DNA of 64,000 bases. Origin: Corylus avellana. Lineage: Eukaryota; Streptophyta; Magnoliopsida; Fagales; Betulaceae. A program made the translations under genes and the position numbers. Under the pieces are notes generated by a model, which was given only the letters and a program-made list of their open reading frames with translations, was not told the origin of the DNA and did no database searches. Of the stretch, positions 21,241-32,573 are shown one piece after another (position 1 is the first letter of the stretch; every line of letters begins with the position of its first letter). The stretch covers positions 13,366,091 to 13,430,090 of the forward strand of contig NC_081547.1 of the NCBI RefSeq assembly GCF_901000735.1, written 5' to 3'.

Positions 21241-22848
21241 ATGAGTAGTAGGGAGAAGACAAGAGCACGGAGGGGCACACCTTCAGTGCAGCAGTTTATG
21301 TCGCATGAGTCTCCATCATACCACCTTGATGACAGCAAGCAAGAAGACATTGCTCAACTTATGGGGCAGCAGGACGGGTATCAACCAGTACTTGCAGGTG
21401 ATGTGGAAGGGGAGATCCCTATCCATACTCCATACTGTTCGACAGGCATGGCCCAGATGGGATCGGCCTGATTCGTATTCGTATGACACGGATACATCAT
21501 TTCATCCAATTCCCTGGCCGACGTGCAGCGAGTTAGGGCAGAGTTCTCAGGGCCATGTGGAGCAGCCATATGACCAACATAGCGCAGGTACAGATGAAAG
21601 TTTGAAATTTTTGAAAGTTTTTGAAATTATCTCTTTGGTCTTTTGAAAGTTTTATGATTATCAAAACATTAGTTTCTAATATTATTGGTGCGATATCAAT
21701 TATATTTCAATGCAACTACAACTTCATAAAATTCTAAATATTCTAAAAAAATACAAAGCAGGTGGCGAGGATAGTGAGACAGCCCCCGGAAGACATGACT
21801 GGTGGGACAGGTGCCATTGGTGACCCGCAGCCCAACGACCCTGTTCCCGCCGGCCGGTTAGGCCCTCGACAGGTCCGGACAATAAGTTAGTGTATATGCT
21901 CAAATGTCATGCATATAAGTCTTAATTACTTGTAGTTAGTATTCAATTTGAAATAATGTACATCGGTAATTTTTAATCTGTTAAGTATCGATCCAGATGG
22001 AAACACTATTCTTGAGGTGCTCACCATTCTTGACTCGCACAGGTTGCTCGGGGTCCCTGCTGGCAAAAGGATCGTACTTGAGTAGAATGCTTCATGGCAG
22101 CCCGTCAGATTTAGCGTCATGAGGTTTAGATGAACAACCGGTAAGGTCTTAAGGAGCGGAAATTATGTCCGAATACCAAACGACTAGACGAAGGTAACGG
22201 AGCGTACCAAGGAGGATATATGGGACGCCTTGATGTTATTTGTATTTTATTATGTCAAACACTCCTAATGTATGTATATATACACTCTAAGTTGTACATA
22301 TATATATATATATATATGTATGTGTTTATATGTATATACATATACACATATTTTTGGTTTTTTTAATTTTTCAATTTTGAACTTGTGCAGGTGGACTTTT
22401 TGGTCCCGCCTGAGTGCAACTTGGCTGCCGTAAAGAATGACGCATTTCGAGATATGGGCACCAAGCTGAGGACTTGGAGGCACGAGTTAAAAAAGGTTCT
22501 TGCCATTAGGACGGGCAATACTCTGGTCACCGTACGGGCGAGAGTGGGGCAAGAAAGGTTGTCAAAGTACAATGTCGTCGACTTGGAGATCTTGTTGGAT
22601 AGATGGTGTAGAAAGAAGAACAAGGGAGGTCATGAGTTATACTATAATTTTGTGTAGTTTCATTAATTGTAATTGTGTTAGTATTAACATATTAAGAATG
22701 TTAATCGTGTAGGATTATGCGGCGTATATGAAAAGCTTGCGAGCATTGAACAATACGCCCCATTGCACCGGGTCGAAGAGCTACGCCAAGGTGACACATG
22801 AGGAGGTATATGTGTAAGTTACCCTATACTTATAGATGTAAACATTTG

Positions 22849-22887
<39 letters not shown>

Positions 22888-23132
22888 CTATATGTTCTAT
22901 TTTTTCGGCAGACCATACGTGTAGGCACTCCTCCTACTCGTGCACAGTCTTACATCCGCACACACAGGAAGAAGGATGGTCGATATCTGAATGACATAGT
23001 CAAGGAGAGATGTGTATGCTACTCACCTTTCATATGTTGTTTTGCTAATGTATGTGATAATTTATTTGTGATTAACAGTTGTATGACCCATTGACCCAAT
23101 AATTAATGTCACATACAAGAGAGGATGGAGGA
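21241..23132 (+). pseudogene. CACTA-1 second gene (Transposase_24 type), 5' exons
   Basis: Begins MSSREKTRARRGTPSVQQFM at ATG 21241. It continues in separated exons: VDFLVPPECNLAAVKNDAFR...VVDLEILLDRWCRKKN (22391-22625), RALNNTPHCTGSKSYAKVTH (about 22740-22795) and SYIRTHRKKDGRYLNDIVKE (22948-23010). The pattern SKSYA...THRKKDG is typical of plant Ptta/En/Spm Transposase_24 proteins encoded next to tnp2. (TA)n tracts lie in the introns at 22295 and 22854. Retrotransposon B interrupts the gene at 23132/23133; it continues at 28878. Confidence 0.82.
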
Positions 23133-24467
23133 TGTTAAGTGCCAAAATATTCATATTTTAGGCCTTAAACTTATATGTGTTAATTCCTTAATTATGGTTA
23201 ATGTATGCTATTTTAGTTCTTTTATGTGTTTTCCATGTTTTTGTAAGCTTTTGAAGAACAGTAAGTAAATCTGAAAGATTTGGGCTCAAAGAGAGAAAAT
23301 TGGGAAAAATTGGAGTCCCTAACAATGCGATCGAGCGCACTACTAGAGAAGACAAGCAGTGATGCAGCATTTGCGATCGAGCGCTGCACACATAGGATCT
23401 ATCGCAGTCTTGCGATCGAGCGCACACCGGCTGCGATCGAGCGTACCCGTGCGCTGATGACATATCAGCTGTGGCCAGACTCACTTTCCTTCCATATTAG
23501 GGTTTTCCAAGTCCCACTTGCAAGAGGACTAAAACCCTACAAATTTTCTTGGTGTACTAGAGTAACAAGGACTTCTAAAGCCCTATAAGTAGACCTCTAG
23601 CCCTTGAGAATAATCAGGCTGGAAAAGACACAACTTTGGGGTGAGGAATTGGAGACTACCTTTCGGTTCTTTCTTTCCCTTTTCTTTTAGTTTTATTTTC
23701 ATTATGTGTAACTAACTCTTTAGGAGGGCTAGATTGAAGCCCTAATTATGTTTATTTAATATTTCAATACTGGCGCCTTTGTGATAATCATATTGTGTTA
23801 CTTAACTTGATTAATTCCTGTTTCTTGAATTCCTCATATGTATGTGATTGGCCATTATATGCATGTGGTATGGATTAGTTAGTTAAATCAATTTAGATGA
23901 CCGAGTCCTGGGTTTAATAAGAGCAACAAAAGAAATCCACACCGGATTCTTGGGTTAATCAACATGGAAAACCAAGAGTATACACCCATGCTCTAGGTTC
24001 CGTGTGTTTGTCGATTTTCATAGATTTATGCTTTCTTAAAGAACAACTTAATATACACCCATGCTAAATCCTTTGAAAAATAAAAGAGTTAGATTATACA
24101 CCCATGCCTAACTCGTTGCTTAGGAAAATCAATAGCTTAAGGAGTATACACTCATGCCCTTAAATTGGCAAACATTAGGTATTCATAATATGATTGGCTT
24201 ATTGGCATATTGTTATATTATTTGAGCATGATCAGTGGTGGATATCAAAGCCCTACATTTACCTTATCTTTATCTTTATTTATTTTCCTTAGTATCAATA
24301 TCAATCTAGTGACAATTTTGATATTTTAATTAATTCTAAAACAAAATTAACAATCCTCGTGGGATCGATCTCGTACTTGCTGCACTCTACTATCGTTTGA
24401 TCTTATGCACTTGCAAGTAAAATGTACAAAATATTATCTATTAATTTGGGTAGTATTTGACACAACA
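23133..24467 (+). repeat. 5' LTR of retrotransposon B
   Basis: 1335 bp, from TGTTAAGTGCCAAAATATTC to TTTGACACAACA. It has a TATA-like TATAAGTA at 23584 and a cluster of GCGATCGAGCGC motifs at 23327-23455. The block TATACACCCATGC is repeated at about 23978, 24052, 24095 and 24143. It is very similar to the 3' LTR, so B is fairly young relative to its host. Confidence 0.92.
23584..23591 (+). promoter_or_regulatory. TATA box of the B 5' LTR
   Basis: TATAAGTA in the context GCCCTATAAGTAGACCTC. The 3' LTR copy keeps the more canonical TATAAATAG at 27991. Confidence 0.6.
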
Positions 24468-24754
24468 AGTTTTTGTTTGATTTTGTTTGGAATTTTTTTT
24501 CCATTAATTTATTTTTGTTTTAAAATTTTCTGTTTTTCTAGTTTTTTCCGCAGTTTCTGTTTTACCATTGGAGGTGCGCTCGAGCGCTCAAGCAGGGCGA
24601 TCGAGCGCACCTCACAGTTATTGCACTAATTATAGATCTGATTTTTTTCTTTTATTTCATGCAGGGTCAGCCTAGTCTGCATTTTCGTAACTTTTTATTT
24701 TAAATTTTGTTTTTATTTCCCTTTTAATTTTAACGTCTTTTTGTTATTTTATTT

Positions 24755-25075
24755 TTGTTTTCACACATGTGGGGTGGCAGTCCGACACCCCGTAGACTAT
24801 GTTCATGTTGCCACGACCCTTATCACCATGTTAGAGAATGTCCTACAATGAGACAAACTTCTAACCAATCTTATGGGTACATGAACACATCATTCTCTAG
24901 ATTGGGGAATGACCGCGATTTTGATTTCTGTTACCCATCATGGAGCCAACAATCCAATCTCTCATGGCAAGCTCAAGCTCCCAGAATTCATGCTCCACAA
25001 GCTCATGGACTGCAACATCACTCATATCAGCAATTCTATGATCATGCATACTCCTCTCAATCAGCTCCACAATAG
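24755..25075 (+). pseudogene. Retrotransposon B gag-like zinc-knuckle ORF, N-terminal part
   Basis: 106 codons containing a CCHC knuckle, CSCCHDPYHHVREC, followed by a Gln/His/Ser-rich stretch (QAHGLQHHSYQQFYDHAYSS). A stop at 25073-25075 separates it from the next open frame, which continues the protein. No capsid (Retrotrans_gag) domain precedes the knuckle, so B has lost that part of gag. Confidence 0.72.
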
Positions 25076-25912
25076 CAATATCTGGCTGAACCACCTCCTC
25101 TTGAGTTTTCTGAAGATACATTAGCTCTGATCAGTTTAGCAATTGAGGAGATGAAGAACTCTCATTTGAAATCAGTTGAAAGGATGGAAGCCCATTGTAC
25201 ACAAAGAACAAATTTTCTCAAAAAGGAAGAGCGCCAAAGTCAATCAGTTACCACTCCTCATGAAGACTATATGGAGGAAGAGAGTGTCTGCTATCATGAA
25301 GAAGTGCCATCTCCACAATTCTATGATCATTCCTATTCCTGTCTTAGCCCCAATCTGCGACAATCCATTTTCAAGATAGAAGCTCATGAAAAGGAGCCAT
25401 CTCCCATCGATTGGCCTCAACAATACCAAGAAGAACCACCTCCTCCAAAAAGGTCTGCCTTAGAAGAAGTGAGTCCTGCCTTAGAAGAATCGCATGCCAA
25501 CTTAGAAGAAATAATCTCTACTTATCTTAGCCAAATGGAGGAAAGAAATCGATCATTTGAAAGGAGGGAGAACTCCCGCATGCAATCATTTGAAAGGATG
25601 GAGGCTCATCTCAAGCAAATATCAGACATCCTCAAAGAAGAAGAGTGTCAAAGTTAGTTGGTGGCCAATCCTAATGAGCACTACATGGAGGAAGAGTGCA
25701 CCTACTATCATGAGCAAGCTGTCACATTGAGGAGTGAAGAGGTGGCTGAAAATCAAGTGGAAGAGGGGAAGGAGGAGCAAAACGAAGTTCCACAAGAGCC
25801 ACATCAGGAAAGAGAAGAAAGCACTAAGATTTTTTCACCATTAGCTCTTATTCCTGAAACACCAAGAGGCCGAGAGAGAAGTCTGTTAGAGCTACCACAT
25901 GAGCAAATTTAG
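25076..25912 (+). pseudogene. Retrotransposon B Glu-rich repeat protein, continuation
   Basis: Frames 25151-25657 and 25658-25912 are the same frame, separated only by a stop at 25655-25657. The protein is acidic and repetitive: SVERMEAHCTQRTNFLKKEE recurs as FERMEAHLKQISDILKEEE, and HEDYMEEESVCYHEE recurs as NEHYMEEECTYYHEQ. It probably forms coiled coils. The end (SPLALIPETPRGRERSLLEL) leads into the IPVHDSP...WNHLA tail shared with element A. Confidence 0.68.
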
Positions 25913-26159
25913 GACATCAAGATAGAGAAGCTCCCTGAGTTTTCTTCCTACTTTATTCCAGTTCATGATTCCCCACCGAATGAGAAACTGTTTGAGAAAA
26001 CTCAAAGTGGTCCTCCCCGATCTATAGACATTTGGAATCACCTTGCATAGAAAATATTCATTCCCTTTGGTGCAAGAGAAGAAAAGACTGGTGCTTCAAG
26101 TTTAAAGTGCTACAGTCTGGTTGAAGACATTAAACTTAGCGCTCAAGGGAGGCACCCCA

Positions 26160-27531
26160 CAGCATATCCTTTTTATTTTTTTATTTTTTTTGTTTGTTTG
26201 TTTTATTTTTATTTTTATTTTATTTTGTTTTTGTTTTCCTTTGTTATTTTAGTGTTTTGCAGGGACAGGTGTGCTTCAATTCAAGTTTGGGGGTGTGCTA
26301 TAAGCCAAACTATTCCAAGCAGTTCGTCCATCTCTCGGGTAAATTCTTTCCATGTTATAGACACATTGGGGACAATGTATAATTTAAGTTTAGGGGTATG
26401 GGAAACACTTTACACACACTTTGTCCCAGTTCAAATTTATTTTTATTTTTATTTTTTATTTTTATGAAAAAAAAAACCCTAGTTTTATTTTATTTTTATT
26501 TGTGAAAGGAAAAAAGAAAAAATGCATGTTCATGTTTGTCTTAAAATTTTGGTTGATCTTGAAAATTATGATTTGATTTCATTGGTAAGCTTAAAATTTT
26601 GAACACATGATTCACTAATTGAGTTTTTCAATTTGGTTACTTGCTTAGGACAGTTGAAAATTCACATGTTTGATCTGATCTTACACACGCACATTAGCAC
26701 ATAATTTGTGTGGTATGACATGAAGTCTGACGTGTGTGTTTCTATGTCTTGGGTGAAACTGGATGATTTATTAGATGGATACTTTGGCATATACATATAT
26801 GATAAGAAAAAAAAAAAAATCATTTATAAGCTTTTCACTAAGTAACTGGACCTCTTTCTTCAAAGCATTGAGTGTACACGTTAAAAGGTAAAGAATTTTG
26901 ATTTGATTAATGTCATGGTTAGTTTGGTTTTGTAGCCTTATTTACTCGAGTTAGTAAGTCCTTAGGGGTGTTTTACACCTAATGCCTTAAAACGACCTGG
27001 TTTGGGAGTCATTGACTTAACACTCACTACATAAGTCAATTAGAAAGCTTAAGGGAACCAAACATTGCACAACCTGACAAAAAAAAATGCCATTGTTGTT
27101 CATTCTAATAGGGATTTCAGTGAACTTTGAGAAACTGAGACATTGCACATTGGAAATAGTTGGAAGCTTCATATTTATGTGCTAATTCACTTTACACTGT
27201 TTCGAACTTGTGATGCATTAGCATGTCTTTTGTAAGTGGTTAAATTTTAAAATTTCAATTCATTGTGAAGATGGAGTTTATCATTTTAAGCTTGCTAATT
27301 AATGAAAATCATGGTTTTGAGTGATACTTTAATTTTTTGAATAACATGAACTCTTGCATGATGTTCGTGGGTAACATTTTTGGAAAACCCTCACTAGACT
27401 TCACTCATCCTCTAAGGAATTCCTATGAGTTTAAAAAGTTTGTTGCATATGCTAAATGCATTCGTACATCCATTCATTTTGTTTTTAGTTTTGTATTGCT
27501 AAGGGACTAGCAATATGTAAGTTTGGGGGTG
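26160..27531 (+). other. Retrotransposon B 3' non-coding module
   Basis: Matches the modules of A and C: motif AAGTTTGGGGGT at 26283, stem ACATTG/CAATGT at 26363-26378, AAGTTTAGGGGT at 26386, AAGTAACTGGACCTCTTTCT at about 26838 and AAGTTTGGGGGT next to the LTR at 27519. The second stem (ACGAG/CTCGT in A and C) is broken here by changes on both sides (ACTAG/CTCAT). There is no gene. Confidence 0.75.
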
Positions 27532-28877
27532 TGTTAAGTGCCAAAATATTCATATTTTAGCCTTTAAACTTATATGTGTTAATTCCTTAATTATGGTTAA
27601 TGTACGCTATTTTAGTTCTTTTATGTGTTTTTCATGCTTTTGTAAGCTTTTGAAGAAAAGTAAGTAAATCTGGAAGATTTGGGCTCAAAGATAGAAAATT
27701 GGGAAAAATTGGAGTCCCTGACAGTGCGATCGAGCGCAAGGAACCTGCGATCAAGCATACTACCAGAGAAGACAAGCAGTGATGCAACATTTGCAATCAA
27801 GTGCCACACACATAGGATCGATCGCAGTCTTGCAATCAAGCTCACACGGGTTGCGATCGAGCACACCCTTGCGCTGGTGACACATCAGCTGCAGCTAGAC
27901 TCACTTTTCTTCCATATTAGGGTTTTCTAAGTTCCACTTGTATTAGGACTAAAGCCCTATGAATTATAGTAACAAGGACTTCTAAAGCCTTATAAATAGA
28001 CCTTTAACCCTTGAGAATAATCAAACTGAAAAAGACCCAACTTTGGGGAGGGAATTGGAGGCTACCTTTCGGTTCTTTCTTTCCCTTTTCTTTTTAGTTT
28101 TATTTTCATTATGTGTAACTAACTCTTTAGGATGGCTAGATTGAAACCCTAATTATGTTTATTTAATATTTCAATATTGGTGCCTTTGTGATAATCATAT
28201 TGTGTTATTTAACTTGATTAATTCCTATTTTCCTCAATTCCTCATATGTATGTGATTGGCCATTATATGCATATGGTATGTATTAGTTAATTAAATCAAT
28301 TTGGATGACCGAGTCCCGGGTATAATAAGAGTAACAAAAGAAATCCACACCGGATTCTTGGGTTAATCAACATGGAAAACCCGGAGTATACACCCATGCC
28401 CTAGGTTCCATGTGTTTGTCAATTTCCATAGATTTATGCTTTCTTAAAGAACAACTTAGTATACACCTATGCTAAATCCTTTGAGAAAAAAAAAAGAGTT
28501 AGAGTAGATACCCATGCCTAACTCGTTGCTTAGGGAAATTTATAGCTTAAGGAGTATACACCCATGCCCTTAAGTTGGCAAACATTAGGTATTCATAATA
28601 TGATTGGATCATTGGTATATTGTTATATTATTTGAGCATGATTAGTGGTAGATATCAAAGTCATACCTTTACTTTATCTTTATCTTTATTTCTTTTCCTT
28701 AGTATCAATATCAATCTAGTGACAATTTTGATATTTTAATTAATTCTAAAACAAAATCAATAATCCTTTTGGGATCGATCTCATACTTGCTGCACTATAG
28801 TATCGTATGATCTTGTGCACTTGCGAGTAAAATATACTAAATATTATCTATTAATTTAGGTAGTATTTGGCACAACA
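27532..28877 (+). repeat. 3' LTR of retrotransposon B
   Basis: 1346 bp, from TGTTAAGTGCCAAAATATTC to TTTGGCACAACA, with a TATA box at 27991 and the GATCGAGCGC cluster at 27723-27870. The GAGGA target copy follows directly. Confidence 0.92.
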
Positions 28878-29453
28878 GAGGAGCTTATACCCATTGACCC
28901 TGCAACATGGTCGAGCGTGACAAAGGGGACGGTCAGGTGGGCGCCGAACGACGCGTACGCCCAAGCGCTTGGAAATAAGCCTGAGTACGCTAATAGGGTT
29001 TGTCAGGTTAGACTGAATATTTTGCCTGTGTAGGGCTACATACACTCATACTATACACCGTCACAAAACACCGTGTACTCTGCGGTCCCACAAGAACTTC
29101 TTGACAAAGAACTAGAGGCAGAGAGGGCACAACACAAGGCAAATATAGATGCCTTGTTTGCCGTAGAGCGGGAGCAGACAGCGGCACAGGTAGCTCAGCA
29201 AGTGGCAGAGCAAGTGGCTGCAAAAGATGCACAGTTGGCTGAAAAGGAGGCTCAAATGGAGGCGCATCTTGCAAAGAAGGAAGCTAGGATGACAGCAATG
29301 TATGATGCCCATTTTCGCCAGCTCGAGGAAATGATGCGGTCGAGCTCCGCGCTCGAGGTGACTCAATACAATGGAGCGCTAGACAGAGCTTCCTCACCCT
29401 TTGCGATTGTGAGATCATCGGTCGATAGTGAATCAGGTAATGACATTTTTTAA
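28878..29453 (+). pseudogene. CACTA-1 second gene, 3' exons
   Basis: Resumes after retrotransposon B with [20 protein letters not shown] and [20 protein letters not shown]. An open frame of 126 codons (29073-29453) then reads QELLDKELEAERAQHKANID and a long Ala/Glu/Gln coiled coil (AQVAQQVAEQVAAKDAQLAE). Coiled-coil C-termini are common in Transposase_24 proteins and probably mediate multimerisation. The stop is at 29451-29453, with a stop also near 29031. Confidence 0.8.
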
Positions 29454-29477
29454 TGGTCATGTGGTTTTAGAACTATC

Positions 29478-29479
29478 CC

Positions 29480-29521
<42 letters not shown>
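29478..29521. repeat. (TA)n(TG)n microsatellite
   Basis: TATATATATATATA followed by about 13 GT units, just after the second CACTA gene. Confidence 0.9.
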
Positions 29522-29523
<2 letters not shown>

Positions 29524-29649
29524 CTTCTAAATTTAGAGTTTAGATATGTTGTAGTCATTCTCATTAATGATGTTGTAAATCCTGTTGAATTTGGTTTATA
29601 TCATGGTTGGTTTGGTGGTGGATGTGGGTTAGAACTTTGTATTTGAAGT

Positions 29650-29871
29650 GTTTGGTATTGTGACACGTCAAGAAATGACACTTCAAGAAATTTTTTTGAC
29701 GTGTTAAAAGTGACAAGTCAAAAAATTTCCGTTTTTGATACCTAAAATTTTAATGCCCGACACACGTCAATAATGACACGTCAGTAAATTTTACTGACAT
29801 GTTAGATTCATAGCTGCGATCAAAAGCGCCTATCGGAAAAAAAAAAAAAAAAAAAAACGTTTTTTGTAGTG
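29650..29871. repeat. CACTA-1 right subterminal repeats and terminus
   Basis: Multiple GACACGTCA, TGACGTGTTA and CACGTCAGTA motifs, ending with TTTTTTGTAGTG. The segment AAGTGACAAGTCA...AAATTTCCGTTTTTGATACC is nearly the same as 63448-63485 in CACTA-2, which links the two elements. Confidence 0.88.
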
Positions 29872-29874
29872 AAG

Positions 29875-30109
29875 CGTCATTTTCTCTGTTTGATGTGAGG
29901 GCAAAAGTGGAAGAAAAAAATTTAAAATAGCACATGACTTGCACATGACCATTGACCGTCAATTTTAACCCCTTCAACTGATGGAATGGAGTCTTTTGTC
30001 ATAAGATGGTAGTTTGATGGGGTCAAGTGTCATAGTTGGTAGTTCATGGGGGGAAAGTGCCAACGTGCTGTAGTTCATGGGGCAAAATGTAATTACCCCT
30101 TAGATTTAA
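29875..30109. mobile_element. Right arm of the foldback/MITE-like element split by CACTA-1
   Basis: Reverse complement of 14468-14693, ending in GTAATTACCCCTTAGATTTA. See the left arm for the joint description. Confidence 0.88.
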
Positions 30110-30700
30110 TTTTAAAATTAAATTAATTAGAAAAAAAAAAAAAATTTAAAATTAAATTATTAAAAAATTAATATTTTAAAGTGAGGTGGAAAAAAGGCTG
30201 ACTTGGCAAAACAATGAGTTTTGAGATTAAATGACAGATGTTAGACATTTTAATGAAAATATATTAGAAGGACTTATGACATTTTTTCGATTGACTTAGG
30301 GAGTAAAAATTCAAAAAAAAAAAAAAAGGTTGAGGGAGTTTTTTTGTTTCACGCATTAACTCGAGGATTCATTAGAAGGACAGAAATTTCCTCCAACCTA
30401 GTCTGGAGGAAATATCATTCAACCCATCTAAAATAGGGATAGAAATTTCCTTCAAACCAGACTAAATTTAATGTGCATTTTAAATGTTTATAAACACTTG
30501 GCATTATTTTACATTGGTTGGAGGATATTTCCTCCGGACTAGTTTGGAAGAAATTTCTATCATTAAAATAGTGTCAAATATCTATAAACATTTAAAAACT
30601 GATTTAGAGAAAGTTTATGTCCTTATTAATTTTTCCTATAAGTTTTCATTTGTTTAATTTTTATAAAAAAAGAAAAAATTAAGCTTACCTGGACAGAGCT
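30110..30700. other. AT-rich spacer with a small inverted-repeat MITE
   Basis: No gene. At 30382-30559 lies a ~178-bp element with 34-bp terminal inverted repeats matching at 30 positions (AGAAATTTCCTCCAACCTAG and the complement of TCCGGACTAGTTTGGAAGAA). Each arm is itself nearly palindromic (TTTCCTCCA...TGGAGGAAA). A decayed copy is at 15225-15345. Confidence 0.65.
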
Positions 30701-31226
30701 ACGTCACCATGGTCGTTGCATGGTCGTAAGAAAGTCTTTCTCGGCAAGTAGCGTGTGAAACACTCCACCAAATGCAACCAAGAAAGAAAGGTGACTATGG
30801 GGCCCAATGTGTACCCGGCGAACCTTTGCGCTGGAAGCAACTAGGGAAAAGATTCTTTCGTTATAAGAGCATTAGGTTCATTGTTGAAGTCATCCAGAAA
30901 TCCTCCAGTCTTCAAACAATATTGTTTTGTTTTCTCAAGGAATATGACTGAGTAGGCAGAGATTGAAGAATATGCAAAGATTTGAAGACGATGTACAGGC
31001 AAAAGTAGCTGAGCCAAAGGGAGTATTTCTCATTCATTTGAATTTTATTTAAATTCAAAACATATCACATGCATCTCATGCTGCATGAGCCTTGTGGGAA
31101 ATCATCTTATCTGCCATACATTAGCCAATTTTATTATTATGTGGCTAGTTTAAAGTTCAAAAGCCAAATACATTTGGCAAATTAGCTTCACATTTCATCT
31201 GTTTTGTTAACATTTCTGTGTCTGAA

Positions 31227-32573
31227 ATGAAGAGAAAAATATTGGAGCACGAGTTATCTCTGAAGAAAGCTCAATATGAAGTAGAACTTGCAAAAGTTCA
31301 AGAGGCTAGTAAGGAGGCAATAGCCGTATCAGAGGCTACAGAGCCCCATCCCAAGTCTTCCGAAAGGAACGACAATAATAAATGGGAATTAGTCCAACCC
31401 TCTCAAAAGGGAAAACCGATCCAAATCGCTAAAACCACTAGTGATCAGCCCACTTCCCAACAAAAGTCACGAACCTCCGCGCCCAGGTGGATTCTGCGCA
31501 ACGACAGACTAGTCGACTGGAGACCAAGCGGAAAACACCCAGTCACCAATGAGCAGCAGACAATTCTCAATCTTTTGTGGAACCACATCCGAGCCGGAAC
31601 GATGGATCCATTACCCGTACGGCAAGTGGAGAAAGAATTCACTTCTTTCAATAAGAAACTCGAAACAGAATCAGAGTACTCTAGCTTTGAACCCGAAGAA
31701 GTCAAACCCGAATGCAGTTTGGAACGATACGATGAAGAAGCACCCCTGCTTCCTATTATTTTCCAACACCAAATATTTCCCACCTATTTCGTCATGATTG
31801 GAAGGTGGAATAAGGCGTACCAGCTAATCCAAACAGGGAGATGGGAAGATTACGTCCACCAGTTGTACGGGCTACGCTTTGTGGAAGCCCTCAAGGACAA
31901 GGCCGTAATAATCAAGACCAGCATGGGATGTAAGGTTTTGATAAAAGGGAATTTAATTCCTGAAATGTTTAAGGAACTCTTTGAATTTGGGTTTATTAGA
32001 TATTTCAAGGTCGACAATCATGCCCAAGTCGGTCACTGTCCGAAACCAGTCCGAGATTTTGTCAAATTCTTAGGGACAACCAAAGACTACCGAGACACTG
32101 ATTGTGATATCTGGATCAGAGTCTACTCGGCGCCTCCTCTCCATCACCATCGCGAATGGAGAAGTTTATCTGAAGCAAAAGACAGAAGAAGGCCCTTAAT
32201 TTACCCTTCAGTCCATATCCTTCAGGAAACAATTATAGTCGATTTTCAAAAGAAGTTGGATAAAGAATTCTGTGGAGCCAGGCTTCAGTTTTCACCCGAC
32301 CAGCAATATTGGGAGCGCTCTCGTCAGTTGCAGAAATTAGACGAAAGAGCAATCGACTTCACACAACACTACACGTGGAAGGACGCAGGCCGAATCCTGT
32401 GCAGAGCACGGCTTGGGTACAACAGAGATAGCCTAGCTATTGCTTTTGCTAAAGGAGGTCTAATGCCTGCATCTCATAAAGTGGGAACCACCAGCCCGGC
32501 CCCACACAAGAAGAGAAAAACAGCCTCTCCCTCCAGTGAAAGGCCTGTGATAGGACAAAGGCGTGCTAGCTAG
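31227..32573 (+). CDS. Unrecognised 448-codon ORF, intact
   Basis: I do not recognise this protein. An ATG start at 31227 (MKRKILEHELSLKKAQYEVE) gives 448 codons to the TAG at 32571-32573; the open frame extends 27 codons upstream without another ATG. Residues 1-40 look like a coiled coil. Residues ~40-100 are polar and Ser/Gln-rich. Residues ~150-400 look globular, with aromatic and charged blocks such as GRWNKAYQLIQTGRWEDYVH and FKELFEFGFIRYFKV. The C-terminus has a basic, nuclear-signal-like KKRKTASP. AATAAG lies ~40 bp after the stop. It is the only long, unbroken non-retrotransposon frame in the window. It may be a captured host gene, a retroelement accessory ORF or an endogenous pararetrovirus ORF; none is shown. 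Confidence 0.5.
   Translation: MKRKILEHELSLKKAQYEVELAKVQEASKEAIAVSEATEPHPKSSERNDNNKWELVQPSQKGKPIQIAKTTSDQPTSQQKSRTSAPRWILRNDRLVDWRPSGKHPVTNEQQTILNLLWNHIRAGTMDPLPVRQVEKEFTSFNKKLETESEYSSFEPEEVKPECSLERYDEEAPLLPIIFQHQIFPTYFVMIGRWNKAYQLIQTGRWEDYVHQLYGLRFVEALKDKAVIIKTSMGCKVLIKGNLIPEMFKELFEFGFIRYFKVDNHAQVGHCPKPVRDFVKFLGTTKDYRDTDCDIWIRVYSAPPLHHHREWRSLSEAKDRRRPLIYPSVHILQETIIVDFQKKLDKEFCGARLQFSPDQQYWERSRQLQKLDERAIDFTQHYTWKDAGRILCRARLGYNRDSLAIAFAKGGLMPASHKVGTTSPAPHKKRKTASPSSERPVIGQRRAS

Larger units (their letters stand above)
23133..28877 (+). mobile_element. Retrotransposon B: non-autonomous Athila-type LTR element
   Basis: Two LTRs (23133-24467 and 27532-28877) flank a 3.06-kb internal region. The whole element has a perfect 5-bp duplication GAGGA (23128-23132 and 28878-28882). 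It encodes only a gag-like zinc-knuckle ORF (24755-25910, broken) and has no protease, reverse transcriptase or integrase. LTR and 3' module similarity to A and C places it in the same family group. It inserted into the CACTA-1 second gene after CACTA-1 arrived. Confidence 0.95.
14728..29871 (+). mobile_element. CACTA-1: complete CACTA (En/Spm) transposon
   Basis: The left end is CACTATAAAAAAATGGATAG and the right end TTTTTTGTAGTG. A 3-bp target-site duplication AAG (14725-14727, 29872-29874) matches the CACTA rule. The element spans 15.1 kb, about 9.4 kb without retrotransposon B. It carries both expected genes on the plus strand: a tnp2-type transposase (17422-20996) and a Transposase_24-type partner (21241-29453), plus ACGTCA-type subterminal repeats at both ends. 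Premature stops in the transposase show that this copy is no longer autonomous. Confidence 0.95.

Noticed and set aside
21305..21646. 113-codon frame overlapping the start of the CACTA-1 second gene
   Set aside because: A shifted-frame shadow of the MSSREKTRARRG exon.
31218..31226. GTG start upstream of the unknown ORF
   Set aside because: A eukaryotic gene is expected to use ATG; the first ATG in frame is at 31227.
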